In this document: piece by piece, positions 39,973 to 48,394 of the stretch
Numbering within the stretch: position 1 is the first letter of the stretch
Layout of the letters: each line of letters starts with the position of its first letter
Origin: Actinoplanes derwentensis
GTDB lineage: Bacteria > Actinomycetota > Actinomycetes > Mycobacteriales > Micromonosporaceae
Assembly: GCF_900104725.1 (NCBI RefSeq)
Contig: NZ_LT629758.1
Coordinates: 3,410,001-3,474,000, forward strand
DNA length: 64,000 nt
Reading direction: 5' to 3'
Notes under the pieces: model-generated
Databases searched by the model: none
Told to the model about the DNA's origin: nothing
What the model saw: only the letters and a program-made list of their open reading frames with translations
Position numbers and translations under genes: made by a program

Positions 39973-40601
39973 CCGTCCGCCGCCTCACCGGGGGGCCACG
40001 CACGCATCGCGGCGTCGGCGACGGCGAGCAGCTCGGTGGTGTTCATCCCGTCGCGCGCCTGTTGCGACATGCCTTGCAGGACGGCGCCGGTGAGTGCCGC
40101 CAGGCCTGCGCTGTCCGTACCGGCGGGGAGCGTTCCGGCTGACACGTCGGCTTCGATGCGGTCCCGCAGCGCGGTCGTGTTCGCGGCACGTTGCTCACGC
40201 AGCAGGGTGACGATGTCGGCCGAGCCGGTCGTGCAGTTGACCGCCGCGCTGATGACCAGGCAGCCGGCGGGCCGGCCGGGGCTGGTGTATTCGACGGCCG
40301 CGGCGCGCAGGGCACGCGCGACGCCTGCACGCGCGGAGGGCTCCGCGTCCAGCGCCGCGGCGAAAAACGCGCCGTGCGTCCGCTGATAACGGTCGACGAC
40401 CTCGCGGAACAGGGTCTTCTTGTCACCGAAGGCGGCATAGAGACTCGGCGGCGTGATGCCGATGGCGGCGGTGAGCTCGGCAACGGAAACCGGTTCGAAC
40501 CCGCGTTGCCAGAACTCCCGCATCGCGACCGCCAGGGCCCAGTCCCGATCGAAGGCACGAGGGCGCCCTCGGCGGCGAGGGCTGTCGTCGTTCATTGACA
40601 C
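39969..40601 (-). CDS. TetR-family repressor
   Basis: TetR regulator of about 210 residues. The N-terminal HTH includes FEPVSVAELTAAIGITPPSLYAAFGDKKTLF (read in two parts: FEPVSVAELTAAIG and TPPSLYAAFGDKK), and a ligand domain follows with an RPAGCLVISAA segment typical of the group adjoining short-chain dehydrogenases. GTG 40601 or ATG 40595 may be the start. It is divergent from the SDR gene with two inverted operator copies between them. Confidence 0.92.
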   Translation of the reverse strand: MSMNDDSPRRRGRPRAFDRDWALAVAMREFWQRGFEPVSVAELTAAIGITPPSLYAAFGDKKTLFREVVDRYQRTHGAFFAAALDAEPSARAGVARALRAAAVEYTSPGRPAGCLVISAAVNCTTGSADIVTLLREQRAANTTALRDRIEADVSAGTLPAGTDSAGLAALTGAVLQGMSQQARDGMNTTELLAVADAAMRAWPPGEAADG

Positions 40602-40607
40602 ATTCTA

Positions 40608-40653
40608 TAGCGATCGCTAACCTTCTGCCGCATTGCTTCTGTAGTGATCGTTA
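40608..40653. promoter_or_regulatory. Paired TetR operators
   Basis: Perfect palindrome TAGCGATCGCTA at 40608-40619 and near-palindrome TAGTGATCGTTA at 40642-40653, centred 34 bp apart between the divergent TetR and SDR genes. The flanks match when one is inverted (TCTATAG with CTATAGA), so they are two copies in opposite orientation. Confidence 0.75.
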
Positions 40654-40672
40654 TAGAAAGAGGACCCAGGTC

Positions 40673-41440
40673 ATGACGCAACTCGACGGGAAGATCGCCC
40701 TTGTCACCGGCGGAAGCCGCGGTATCGGGCGGGAGATCGCCACTCGGCTGGCAGCGGACGGCGCTCTGGTCGCCGTCCACTACGGCACGAACAAAGCTGC
40801 CGCCGAAGAGACCGTCACCCGCATCGCCCAGTCCGGCGGGCAGGCGTTCACCGTCGGCGCCGAACTCGGCATTCCCGGCGACGCGCGGGCGTTGTGGGCT
40901 GCCTTCGACGCCGGCTTGCACCGCATCGGCATCGAGCCCGGTCTGGACATCCTGGTGAACAACGCCGGTGTCACCGGCTCCAGCGATCTCGCCGGTACGA
41001 CCGAGGCCGAGTTCGACAGGATCTTCGCAGTGAACGTCAAGGCCCCGTTCTTCATCCTTCAGCAGGGCATCGAGCGGCTCCGCGACAACGGCCGGGTCAT
41101 CAACATCTCCTCGGGTGTCACCCGGATCGCATCTCCGGCGCTGGTGACCTACTCGCTGACCAAGGGGGCCATCAACACTCTCAGCCACACACTCGCCAAA
41201 CAGTTGGGTGAGCGCGGCATCACGGTCAACGCGGTGGCCCCGGGAATCGTCGATGTCGACAGCAACGCCGGATGGCTGCGCGACGACCCGGAACAGCTGG
41301 CCGTCTGGGGATCCTTCTCCCCGGTCAACCGGGTCGGTCAGCCGTCCGACATCGCCGGCGCGGTAGCCTTCCTCGCCTCCGACGACTCCCGTTGGATCAC
41401 CGGCCAGTACCTCGACGCCACCGGCGGCGCGCACCTCTGA
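40673..41440 (+). CDS. Short-chain dehydrogenase/reductase
   Basis: Classical SDR of 255 residues. Cofactor motif TGGSRGIG (about 13-20), structural NNAG (about 96), catalytic Ser in NISSG and YSLTK (Tyr-x3-Lys, about 161), and C-terminal RVGQPSDIAGAVAFLASDDSRWITGQ. ATG 40673 has an AAAGAGGA site. Divergent from a TetR gene whose operators flank the promoter, so induced by that regulator's ligand. Substrate unknown. Confidence 0.93.
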   Translation: MTQLDGKIALVTGGSRGIGREIATRLAADGALVAVHYGTNKAAAEETVTRIAQSGGQAFTVGAELGIPGDARALWAAFDAGLHRIGIEPGLDILVNNAGVTGSSDLAGTTEAEFDRIFAVNVKAPFFILQQGIERLRDNGRVINISSGVTRIASPALVTYSLTKGAINTLSHTLAKQLGERGITVNAVAPGIVDVDSNAGWLRDDPEQLAVWGSFSPVNRVGQPSDIAGAVAFLASDDSRWITGQYLDATGGAHL

Positions 41441-41445
41441 ACCGG

Positions 41446-42180
41446 TCAGCGGGTGAACTCGATGGCGTCCAGGTCGCCATGGAACTGGTCGGTGTCCACG
41501 TCGGAGCGATTCGGGTTGATCCGTTTGCCGCCGATCAGGACCGTGCCCTTCGGCAGGATGTCGCCGAGCCGGGCGGTGCTCTGCACCGGCGCCGCCACCT
41601 GGCCTTCGGTGCGCGGGTCACGGATCCGGAGTTGGAACAGCGACGGCGACAGGCGTGCGCACGTCACCCGGTACCACCGCCCGACCGTCAGCGGGCGCCC
41701 GGCGTCGAGCTTCACCACCGTGGTCCCGTCCGACCACCGGCACGACGGCCGCCCCGAGTCCACCTGCAGTTTCCACTGGCTGTGGCCGTCTCCGGCGGAC
41801 CCGAACTGGAACACGTTCATACCCGCGTCCAACGGTGCCGGCTCGGTCAGGCGGATGTCCGCACCGAACGTGAACTTCCCGCGCCCGCCGAGACTTTCCG
41901 AACCGGCCGGCCGAATGATCGCTTGCGGACACGGCGCGCTGGTGCAGTGGCCTCCCGGAAACCGCAGGATCCGATTGCCGCCCGGGTCGAGCACCGAGGT
42001 GACGGCACCACCTCCGCCGGTGCGGACCTCCCCGTGCAGCCCTCTGCCACTGCTGTCGGTGACCTGTTCGGGCCCGGCGAGATAGCCGAGGTAGCGAACC
42101 TCCACCGTCTTGCCGGGTGGCACGATGCCGAACGGCAGGGCGAAAACGACGACGACGGCGGCGGTACGGAGAAACCTCAC
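41446..42180 (-). CDS. Secreted LamG/concanavalin-like domain protein
   Basis: A 244-residue secreted protein. GTG 42180 gives a short basic N-terminus and a hydrophobic signal segment (RFLRTAAVVVVFALPFG); an in-frame GTG at 42192 is also possible and the frame is open further upstream. The mature part resembles a LamG-like beta-sandwich: FTFGADIRLTEP, NVFQFGSAGDGHSQWKLQVD, RWYRVTCARLSPS and the closing VDTDQFHGDLDAIEF. Carbohydrate binding is likely but not shown. It converges with the SDR gene, 5 bp apart. Confidence 0.75.
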   Translation of the reverse strand: MRFLRTAAVVVVFALPFGIVPPGKTVEVRYLGYLAGPEQVTDSSGRGLHGEVRTGGGGAVTSVLDPGGNRILRFPGGHCTSAPCPQAIIRPAGSESLGGRGKFTFGADIRLTEPAPLDAGMNVFQFGSAGDGHSQWKLQVDSGRPSCRWSDGTTVVKLDAGRPLTVGRWYRVTCARLSPSLFQLRIRDPRTEGQVAAPVQSTARLGDILPKGTVLIGGKRINPNRSDVDTDQFHGDLDAIEFTR

Positions 42181-42223
42181 GCCGACGAGCACAGCCGACC
42201 GCCCGGCCCACTGGCAAAAGCGG

Positions 42224-42670
42224 CTACCTCGAACGGACGACAGCCAACCCGAACGGGACCGGACCGAACACTTCGACCACCGGCCGTACGGCGAGAATGA
42301 ACTGGTCCGCCCATCGCGCCGTGGCCAGCGCCCCGAGGTCGACGATGTGCCGCGGCTCCCGGGCCCGCTCCTTGGCCCCGGTCTCGTCTCCGAACAGAAA
42401 GACCGACGGCAGATCCAACCCCGTTCCGGTACGCACCACCAGCCCCGCATGCATCGTGCTGAGCGCTTTCACGACCCGGCTCGACGGCAGCACTCGCTGA
42501 ACGTTTTCGGCCAAACTGCTTCCGGGGTACAGGGATTCGGCGGCGAAACTCCGCTCGTCCACCAGCACCGCGTTGGCTGGGCGAACGATCACATGGCCGC
42601 ATCGATTGCGGCGAACAGGGCGTCCAGGGCGTCCAGGCCCGGAGCCAGCATCGGCTTCGACGGTAAGGGC
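42224..42670 (-). pseudogene. 5'-truncated NADPH:F420 reductase-like remnant
   Basis: The reading frame from about 42605 to 42224 resembles the C-terminal two thirds of F420-dependent NADP reductases: VLVDE, SLAENVQRVLPSSRVVKALS, VFLFGDETGAK and the final IVDLGALATARWADQF followed by FGPVPFGLAVVRSR. The N-terminal nucleotide-binding motif is missing. A neighbouring frame just upstream (about 42608-42670) reads LAPGLDALDALFAAIDAAM and then stops, as if a frameshift separated it from VIVRPANAVLVDE. I read this as a decayed gene, not a functional enzyme. Confidence 0.6.
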
Positions 42671-42744
42671 GCATCTTCGGCGGCTGTGGACGTGGCGTGC
42701 CAGCATGACGGCTAGGTGGCCGCATTCTCAGGTTCGGGGGAGCC

Positions 42745-43896
42745 GTGACTGATCGCCGTACCCTCATCCGGGCCGGAGGCCTGCTCGCCGGAGGCCTCGC
42801 CGTCGGTGCGGTCGTCGCCGAGTCCGCCCGGGCCGACTCCAACGGCGCTGACCTGCCGTTACTCACCTGGCATGCGGCTCTGGCCGGTCGGCGCTGGTCG
42901 CCCGCGGTGGTCGCGGTCCTCGGTTCCTCCACCAGCGAAGGGGTGGGGGTCAGCGCTTACGGGCGCGGTTATCCACACCTGCTCGCCGACAATCTGCGGA
43001 CCGCACATCCGGTGGCCGGGGCGGTCGGCGGGGACAATTACGTCGCGGCTTGGGGCACGACCGGGATCAACGGCTGGCCGGTCCAGTCCACCGGCGAACG
43101 GGTCAAGTCGGCCGGCTGGGGCCTGAAATCGCTGACCCAGTCCGCCGGGCAGAACGCCACCTACACGTTCCAGGGAACCGGAGTCGAAGTCTGGTTCTCG
43201 GCACAACCCGGCGGCGGTAGTTTCTCGGTCACCATCGACGGTCTGGTCCACGCCGCATCGATCGGCGCCGAAGCCGCCTCCCTCGACCGGAACGCGCGCT
43301 GGATCTCACCGGCACTCCCCCGAGGTTCCCACACGATCGTCGTCACCTGCCTGGCCGGCCCGGTCAGCCTGCACGGTTTCGCCACCTCCGACGGCGACGA
43401 GAACCGTGGCATCCGCCTCTACAACGGCGGCCACGGCGGCCGGACCAGCGGCGACTTCGCCGACGGCGTGTCGTCGTGGGCGCCCCGGTTGCGCAGCATC
43501 CAGCCTCACCTGGTGATCCTGCAGCTGGGCGTCAACGACTGGCGCATCAACGTCCCCGCCGCCACGATGAAGACCAACTTCAAGACCATCATTGCGGCGG
43601 TACGAAGGACCACCGACACCTCACCGTCGTTCGTCATCTACGGCTCCCCACGGGTCAACGCCGGCAGTCCCCGCCAGGACTTCGCCCTGTTCACTCAGGC
43701 CTGGCAGGAACTCGCCGCCGAAGACACCGGCGGCCCCGGAGGCGCAAGCGCCGTCGCGTACTTCGATCTGGCCGCCCGCCAGCTCTCCCCCACCACCGAC
43801 AACACCCTGCACCTCTACAACAACGACCGTCTACACGTGACCGACCGGGGAGCCGCCTTCACCGCCGACGCCTTGGCCACGTTCCTGTCCCCCTGA
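42745..43896 (+). CDS. Secreted SGNH hydrolase with N-terminal beta domain
   Basis: Secreted protein of 383 residues. A twin-arginine signal (DRRTLIRAGGLLAGG) is cleaved after about residue 31. The hydrolase core has VLGSSTSEGVGVS (nucleophile Ser near 57), a carbohydrate-esterase-like beta insertion (about 125-210), LGVNDWRIN (about 263) and the C-terminal NNDRLHVTDRG with the catalytic Asp/His. Probably a polysaccharide or lipid esterase acting outside the cell. The substrate is unknown. Confidence 0.88.
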   Translation: MTDRRTLIRAGGLLAGGLAVGAVVAESARADSNGADLPLLTWHAALAGRRWSPAVVAVLGSSTSEGVGVSAYGRGYPHLLADNLRTAHPVAGAVGGDNYVAAWGTTGINGWPVQSTGERVKSAGWGLKSLTQSAGQNATYTFQGTGVEVWFSAQPGGGSFSVTIDGLVHAASIGAEAASLDRNARWISPALPRGSHTIVVTCLAGPVSLHGFATSDGDENRGIRLYNGGHGGRTSGDFADGVSSWAPRLRSIQPHLVILQLGVNDWRINVPAATMKTNFKTIIAAVRRTTDTSPSFVIYGSPRVNAGSPRQDFALFTQAWQELAAEDTGGPGGASAVAYFDLAARQLSPTTDNTLHLYNNDRLHVTDRGAAFTADALATFLSP

Positions 43897-44041
43897 CCCC
43901 CGGCCCCACCCTCTGATCAGCTTGTAAGGCCTTTCCCGGGTTTTGTGACATCCCAGCGTGCCATTCGGTGTGACCTTCTCCGCATGATCGACATTACCGA
44001 CCTCATGGGCGTTCCGGACGGCGGCGAGAGATACTTTCCTC

Positions 44042-44428
44042 ATGCGAGGACAGATACATTTATTCAGCCGATCCGACATCTCCAAAATGCGCGACCGGAC
44101 CGCCTCACGCAACCATTCGGCAGGCCGCGAAGAGTTTCGCCGCGATCACGCCAGACGGCGCGCTTGGGGCTTGAAACGCCGCCATGCCGAACGCCTGAAA
44201 TACCTACAGGAGAAACGCGACCGCCAGAAGGCCAGCACACCAGAACAGGCCCCCAATCCCCAAACCCCGACGGCCCGATCCCCAACCTCCCAGCCCCAGG
44301 TCCCGGCTTTCCGGGCTTCCGAGCCGCGTCGATCAAGGCCGGCCACGCGCCCGCCGAAAGCGCGCACCCTTCCCTCCACCGCTCAACGGCCGCCACGAAC
44401 TTCCCAAAGCAGACCACCAACCACCTGA
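44042..44428 (+). CDS. Small basic hypothetical protein
   Basis: A 128-residue protein. The first 65 residues are strongly basic and helical (for example RRDHARRRAWGLKRRHAERLKYLQEKRDR); the rest is a Pro/Ser/Thr-rich low-complexity tail. Codon use is less GC-rich than in the neighbours. A hairpin 16 bp after its stop suggests a genuine transcript end. A second plus-strand frame (43945-44547) overlaps it but looks like a shadow. It may bind nucleic acid; no family was recognised. Confidence 0.5.
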   Translation: MRGQIHLFSRSDISKMRDRTASRNHSAGREEFRRDHARRRAWGLKRRHAERLKYLQEKRDRQKASTPEQAPNPQTPTARSPTSQPQVPAFRASEPRRSRPATRPPKARTLPSTAQRPPRTSQSRPPTT

Positions 44429-44443
44429 TCGAATCCATGCACC

Positions 44444-44475
44444 GCCGACCCGGCACCACGATAAGCCGGGTCGGC
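44444..44475 (+). terminator. Hairpin terminator
   Basis: An 11-bp perfect stem (44444-44454 with 44465-44475) and 10-nt loop, followed by a short T run, begins 16 bp after the stop of the small basic gene. Confidence 0.6.
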
Positions 44476-44698
44476 ATACCGGTTTCAACCAACCCCCGCC
44501 ACCGGAAGGTCCGGTCACACCTTATGCGAGGTGGATATTCTCAGTAGCTTGTTCGACCTTACCTCCGGGATTTTCCTGATCGACTACTGTTTCCCGGAGG
44601 AATTTCCGCTCGCGGGCATTTCCGTTCCACAGTGCCGCCGTTCTCCAGCGTTGCCGTTCGCTGACATTTCCCTTTCGCGAACTGTTGGCAGGGTGCTG
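44476..44698. other. Gene-free, AT-richer stretch with a hairpin
   Basis: No convincing gene is seen here. The stretch is less GC-rich than its surroundings and contains an inverted repeat, CCTCCGGGA (44562-44570) with TCCCGGAGG (44592-44600), plus CACCT/AGGTG at 44518-44533. It lies downstream of two convergent units, so it could be spacer or a small RNA. Confidence 0.3.
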
Positions 44699-45520
44699 CT
44701 ATTGGGGGCGGTGGCGGCGGAGCCAGGCTGCCTGGCCGCCGTCGATCAGGAGATCGGTGCCGGTTATGTAGAGGGAACCCGGGCCGGTCAGGAACGCTAC
44801 GGCCTCGGCTACCTCACCCGGGGTTCCGGTTCGGCCGGCACCGCATGCGTCGAGCATGGCCATCATGTGGTCGCCTGACGAGGATTCCTGTTCGGCCTGG
44901 GCCATCGGGGTGGCGACGACTCCGGGGCTGATCGTGTTGATCCGGGCGCCTCGGCGGTTGTAGGTCAGGGCTGCCGCCTGCACCCGGACCTGGTTGGCAC
45001 GCTTGGCCAGGATGTAGGCGGAGACCGAGTTGCCATCGAAACCGGTGACCACTTCGAGAGACAGGAGTTCTTCAGCGGGAGTCAGCGCCAGTGCTTGCTC
45101 GACGTCGGGGCTGAGCTGGGCATAGTGCCCGGCCATGCTGGCTACGCAGACCACCGATGTCGCACGGGTGACGACGGGTTCGAAGGCGGCGATCAGGTAG
45201 GCGGTACCGGCCAGGTCCACCTCCATGATCTTCTGCACGGTCGATGTCGCGGCTGAGACTCCGGCGGTGTGCACGACCGCGGACAGGCGGCCCTCAGCGG
45301 AGGCGAGGGCGGCCAGTTCGTTCACCGACTTCTGGTCGGCGATGTCGGTGACCTGGCCACGGGCGTCATATCCCTCGGCGCGCAGAGCGCTGACGGCACG
45401 ATCGAGGTGATCGGGGAAGGCGTCGGCGAGGATCACCGTGCGCCCGCTGCCGATCCGGCGGGCGACGGCCGCACCCATACCACCGGCACCGGTGACGACC
45501 ACGACATCGGTAGGGCTCAT
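44699..45520 (-). CDS. Short-chain dehydrogenase of the P450 operon
   Basis: SDR of 273 residues: cofactor motif TGAGGMG (about 10-16), DIADQKSV acidic loop, and catalytic YILAK (about 168) with upstream SMAG. The C-terminus ITGTDLLIDGGQAAWLRR is typical. ATG 45520 overlaps the ferredoxin-reductase stop. As the last gene of a P450-ferredoxin-reductase operon, it probably oxidises the alcohol made by the P450 or handles a neighbouring step. Confidence 0.9.
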   Translation of the reverse strand: MSPTDVVVVTGAGGMGAAVARRIGSGRTVILADAFPDHLDRAVSALRAEGYDARGQVTDIADQKSVNELAALASAEGRLSAVVHTAGVSAATSTVQKIMEVDLAGTAYLIAAFEPVVTRATSVVCVASMAGHYAQLSPDVEQALALTPAEELLSLEVVTGFDGNSVSAYILAKRANQVRVQAAALTYNRRGARINTISPGVVATPMAQAEQESSSGDHMMAMLDACGAGRTGTPGEVAEAVAFLTGPGSLYITGTDLLIDGGQAAWLRRHRPQ

Positions 45521-46911
45521 GAGGACTCCTTGACGAGAGTGTCGACCGGGGACACCGGCGGCCCGGAAGAGGCCGTCGGGCTGCCGGACACGGGGACGGA
45601 GGTGGAGGCTCCCGGGGAAACGGACATTGGGACGGCGTCGGTCCACGTGGCAGCGGAGGCGATGTGCTGGCGCCACGGGCGTAGGGCCTTGGGTGGCATG
45701 CCGACCGCCAGGGCGCCGACCAGACGGTCGTTCTTGCGGTAGACGGCCAGGAAACGCCGGTCGGCGAGGGAACCGTCGACGATCTCGACCTGGTCGTGGT
45801 CGCGGAGGTAGCCGTAGGCGTGGATCTTCATGTCGTACTGGTCGGACCAGAAGTACGGCACCGGCGTGAACGGCTTGCCCGCGCCGGGATGGAGCAGGTT
45901 GCGGGCAGCGGCCATGCCCTGTTCGGCGGCGTTGGTCCGGTGTTCGATCCGCATGGTGACGCCGAACAACGGGTTGTACCAGCGAGCCACGTCCCCAGCC
46001 GCGTACACAGCGAGGTCCACGACCCCGCCGGCAGGCGAGGCGGCGGCAGGCGAGGCGGGATCTGTGAGGGCGGCGGGGATGGCGGCGCAGTACTGGTCGC
46101 AGAGGATGCCGTCGGTCAGGGTTAGGCCGCTTCCTTGCAGCCATTCGGTGTTGGGGTGGGAGCCGATCGCTACCAGGACCTCGTCGGCTTCGATCGTCGT
46201 GCCGTCGGACAGGGTCACGCCCTGGGCGGTGACGGCCGCTACCGAGACGCCCGTTCGCAGGTCGACGCCGTGTTCGCGGTGGGCTTCGGACAGGATACGG
46301 CCGATCGGCTCGCTGACGGCGTGCGCCAACGGGACGGGAGCCGGTTCGAGCAGGGTCACCTCGCAGCCGAGGCTTCGGGCCACGGCGGTCGCCTCCGCGC
46401 CCAGGAAACCAGCGCCGACCACGACCAGGCGGCAGCCGGGGATGAGGCGTTCGCGCAGGCGCAGGGCGTCGTCGACGGTTCGCAGTACGTGAGCGGGGTG
46501 GCCGGGGAGCTTTCGGGGGCGTACCCCGGTGGCGATTATCAGCGCGTCGTAACCCAGCGCCGGCCCGGCGGCGGTCCGCACCACCCGGTTCTGGGTGTCG
46601 AGGGCGGTGGCTCTGGTGGACAGGTGCAGGTCCAGGTCGAGGCCGGCGAACTGTTCCGGGGTGCGCAGGAGCAAGCGGTCGGCGTCCCAGTCCGAGGAGA
46701 GGATCTGTTTGGAGAGCGGCGGACGGTCGTACGGCGGGGAGGTCTCCTCGCCGATCATCGTGATGACACCGGGGAAGCCTTCCCGGCGCAGGGTTTCGGC
46801 GGCGACGATCCCGGCCGCCGACGCCCCGACGATGACGATCCGCTCCAACGGCGCGGCGCTGGAAGAGGAACAGCGGGGCGGCGATGGGTCGCCGGGGGTG
46901 GGGCGGGTCAC
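45517..46911 (-). CDS. FAD-dependent ferredoxin reductase
   Basis: Ferredoxin reductase of 464 residues in the putidaredoxin-reductase group. FAD motif IVIVGASAAGIVAAETLR (about 24-41), PYDRPPLSK, NAD(P)H motif RLVVVGAGFLGAEATAVA (about 160-178) and YAAGDVARWYNP near 315. Two features are unusual: an N-terminal Pro/Ser leader of about 22 residues and a long Pro/Ser/Val-rich tail (about 425-464). It passes electrons from NAD(P)H to the small ferredoxin upstream. Overlaps both neighbours by 4 bp. Confidence 0.92.
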   Translation of the reverse strand: MTRPTPGDPSPPRCSSSSAAPLERIVIVGASAAGIVAAETLRREGFPGVITMIGEETSPPYDRPPLSKQILSSDWDADRLLLRTPEQFAGLDLDLHLSTRATALDTQNRVVRTAAGPALGYDALIIATGVRPRKLPGHPAHVLRTVDDALRLRERLIPGCRLVVVGAGFLGAEATAVARSLGCEVTLLEPAPVPLAHAVSEPIGRILSEAHREHGVDLRTGVSVAAVTAQGVTLSDGTTIEADEVLVAIGSHPNTEWLQGSGLTLTDGILCDQYCAAIPAALTDPASPAAASPAGGVVDLAVYAAGDVARWYNPLFGVTMRIEHRTNAAEQGMAAARNLLHPGAGKPFTPVPYFWSDQYDMKIHAYGYLRDHDQVEIVDGSLADRRFLAVYRKNDRLVGALAVGMPPKALRPWRQHIASAATWTDAVPMSVSPGASTSVPVSGSPTASSGPPVSPVDTLVKESS

Positions 46912-47105
46912 TGGTCGGTCAGGCGGATCGCTGCCGCGGGGCAGACCGCTGCGGCCTCACGTACCGCCTCGTGCTGGTCCTCGGGTGGGGTGGCGTCGAG
47001 CAGGATGGCCACGCCGTCCTCGTCGCGCTGGTCGAAGACGTCGGGGGCGACCATCGCGCACTGGCCGGCCGCCACGCATTTGGGCTCGTCGAACTCTACT
47101 TTCAT
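46908..47105 (-). CDS. 3Fe-4S ferredoxin
   Basis: A 65-residue ferredoxin with C10, C16 and C55 in KCVAAGQC and AAVCPAAAI. Three cysteines indicate a [3Fe-4S] cluster, the type used by actinobacterial P450s. ATG 47105 follows an AGGAGAAG ribosome site. It lies 11 bp after the P450 and overlaps the reductase start, giving a complete electron transfer chain. Confidence 0.93.
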   Translation of the reverse strand: MKVEFDEPKCVAAGQCAMVAPDVFDQRDEDGVAILLDATPPEDQHEAVREAAAVCPAAAIRLTDQ

Positions 47106-47116
47106 CGTCTTCTCCT

Positions 47117-48316
47117 TCACCAGGTGACGGGCAGTGACTTGAGGCCGTAGGCGACGCCTTCCATGGCGAACTCGACCTCTTCGAACGGCACCGCGAGCGC
47201 GAGTGTGGGGATCCGGCGGTAGAGGGTGGAGTAGACGACCTGCAGCTCGACGCGGGCCAGCGACTGGCCGAGGCACTGGTGGGCGCCGTAACCGAAGGCG
47301 TGGTGGGAGCGGGCCGGGCGGGTCAGGTCGAGCTGGTCGGGTTCGGGGAACGCGGCGGGGTCGTAGTTGGCGCCGGCGAGTTCGAAGATGACGCCGTCAC
47401 CGGCTTTGATGGTGGTGCCGTGCAGTTCGATGTCCTCGACCGCGATGCGGCGGATGCCGGAGTGCACGATCGTCAGGTAACGCAGCAGTTCCTCGGCGGC
47501 GTTGGCGACGAACTTCGGGTCGTCGCTGTTGTCGCGCAGCAGTTCCAGGGCGGCGGGGTTACGGAGCAGGGCGAGCGTGCCGAGGGAGATCATGCTGGCG
47601 CTGGTCTCGTGGCCGGCGATGAGGATGGCGCTGCCCATGACGACCGCTTCGGCGAAGGTCATCTCGCCGGCTTTGACACGAACGCCCATTTCGGAGAGCA
47701 CGTCGTCAGCCGGGTCCTCGATCTTGCGGGCGAGGAGAGCGCCGAGGTATTCGCCGAGACCCTGACCGGCTTGCTCGCCGTCGTCGGGGTCGGTGTCGTG
47801 GCTGATCGCGCGGCGGCTGGCGGCCTGGAAGAACTCGTGGTCCTCGTAGGGGACGCCGAGGATCTCGGTGATCACCAGGGTCGGCACCGGCAGTCCGATG
47901 GCCTGCACCAGGTCGGCGGGGTTGGGTCCGGCGAGCATCTGGTCGACCAGACCGTCGATGACGCGCTGGATCTGCGGGCGCAGCGCTTCGACCCGTTTGA
48001 CCATGAAGGGCGCATTGACCGTACGGCGCAGGCGGGTGTGTTCCGGCGGATCGGTGTTGACGATCAGTTCCGGGATGTGCGGCGCCATCGCGGCCCGCGA
48101 CTTGGTCATGTGCGGGTAGCCGGGCTTCTTCTCGTCGATGCTCAGTCGCGGGTCGTTGAGCAGGTCACGCTGGTCGGCGTGCCGGGTGAGGAGCCAGGGT
48201 GTGCTGCCGTCCCAGATCCGCACCTTGCTGACGGGTTCCGCCTCGCGGATCGCGGCTGCCGGAGCGAACGGGCAGGTGGCCTGGCGTGTCATCGGATAAT
48301 AGGGAGTGTCAGACAT
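47117..48316 (-). CDS. Cytochrome P450 (CYP105-like)
   Basis: Soluble P450 of 399 residues. I-helix AGHETSA (about 235-241) for oxygen activation, EELLR ExxR motif (about 275), and the heme-binding loop FGYGAHQCLGQ with the ligand C348. Overall it resembles the actinobacterial CYP105 family. Followed by its own ferredoxin and reductase, it should hydroxylate a small, probably hydrophobic substrate; which one is unknown. The promoter region carries four 11-bp direct repeats. Confidence 0.93.
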   Translation of the reverse strand: MSDTPYYPMTRQATCPFAPAAAIREAEPVSKVRIWDGSTPWLLTRHADQRDLLNDPRLSIDEKKPGYPHMTKSRAAMAPHIPELIVNTDPPEHTRLRRTVNAPFMVKRVEALRPQIQRVIDGLVDQMLAGPNPADLVQAIGLPVPTLVITEILGVPYEDHEFFQAASRRAISHDTDPDDGEQAGQGLGEYLGALLARKIEDPADDVLSEMGVRVKAGEMTFAEAVVMGSAILIAGHETSASMISLGTLALLRNPAALELLRDNSDDPKFVANAAEELLRYLTIVHSGIRRIAVEDIELHGTTIKAGDGVIFELAGANYDPAAFPEPDQLDLTRPARSHHAFGYGAHQCLGQSLARVELQVVYSTLYRRIPTLALAVPFEEVEFAMEGVAYGLKSLPVTW

Positions 48317-48338
48317 GCCCGCTATGCAACCAACGTGT

Positions 48339-48382
48339 ACTGACGTGAGCCGGACACGAACCTGACAGAACCCTGACGTGAC
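48339..48382. promoter_or_regulatory. Four 11-bp direct repeats upstream of the P450 operon
   Basis: Units start at 48339, 48350, 48361 and 48372 and read ACTGACGTGAG, CCGGACACGAA, CCTGACAGAAC and CCTGACGTGAC: a conserved MCKGAC core every 11 bp. Tandem 11-bp units are the hallmark of PhoB/OmpR-family binding sites. They lie 23 to 66 bp upstream of the P450 start and just beyond the stop of an OmpR-type regulator gene. Confidence 0.75.
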
Positions 48383-48394
48383 TCAGGTCACACG

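Noticed and set aside
43945..44547. A 200-residue plus-strand frame overlapping the small basic gene
   Set aside because: It spans the terminator hairpin and has no family similarity or good start context.
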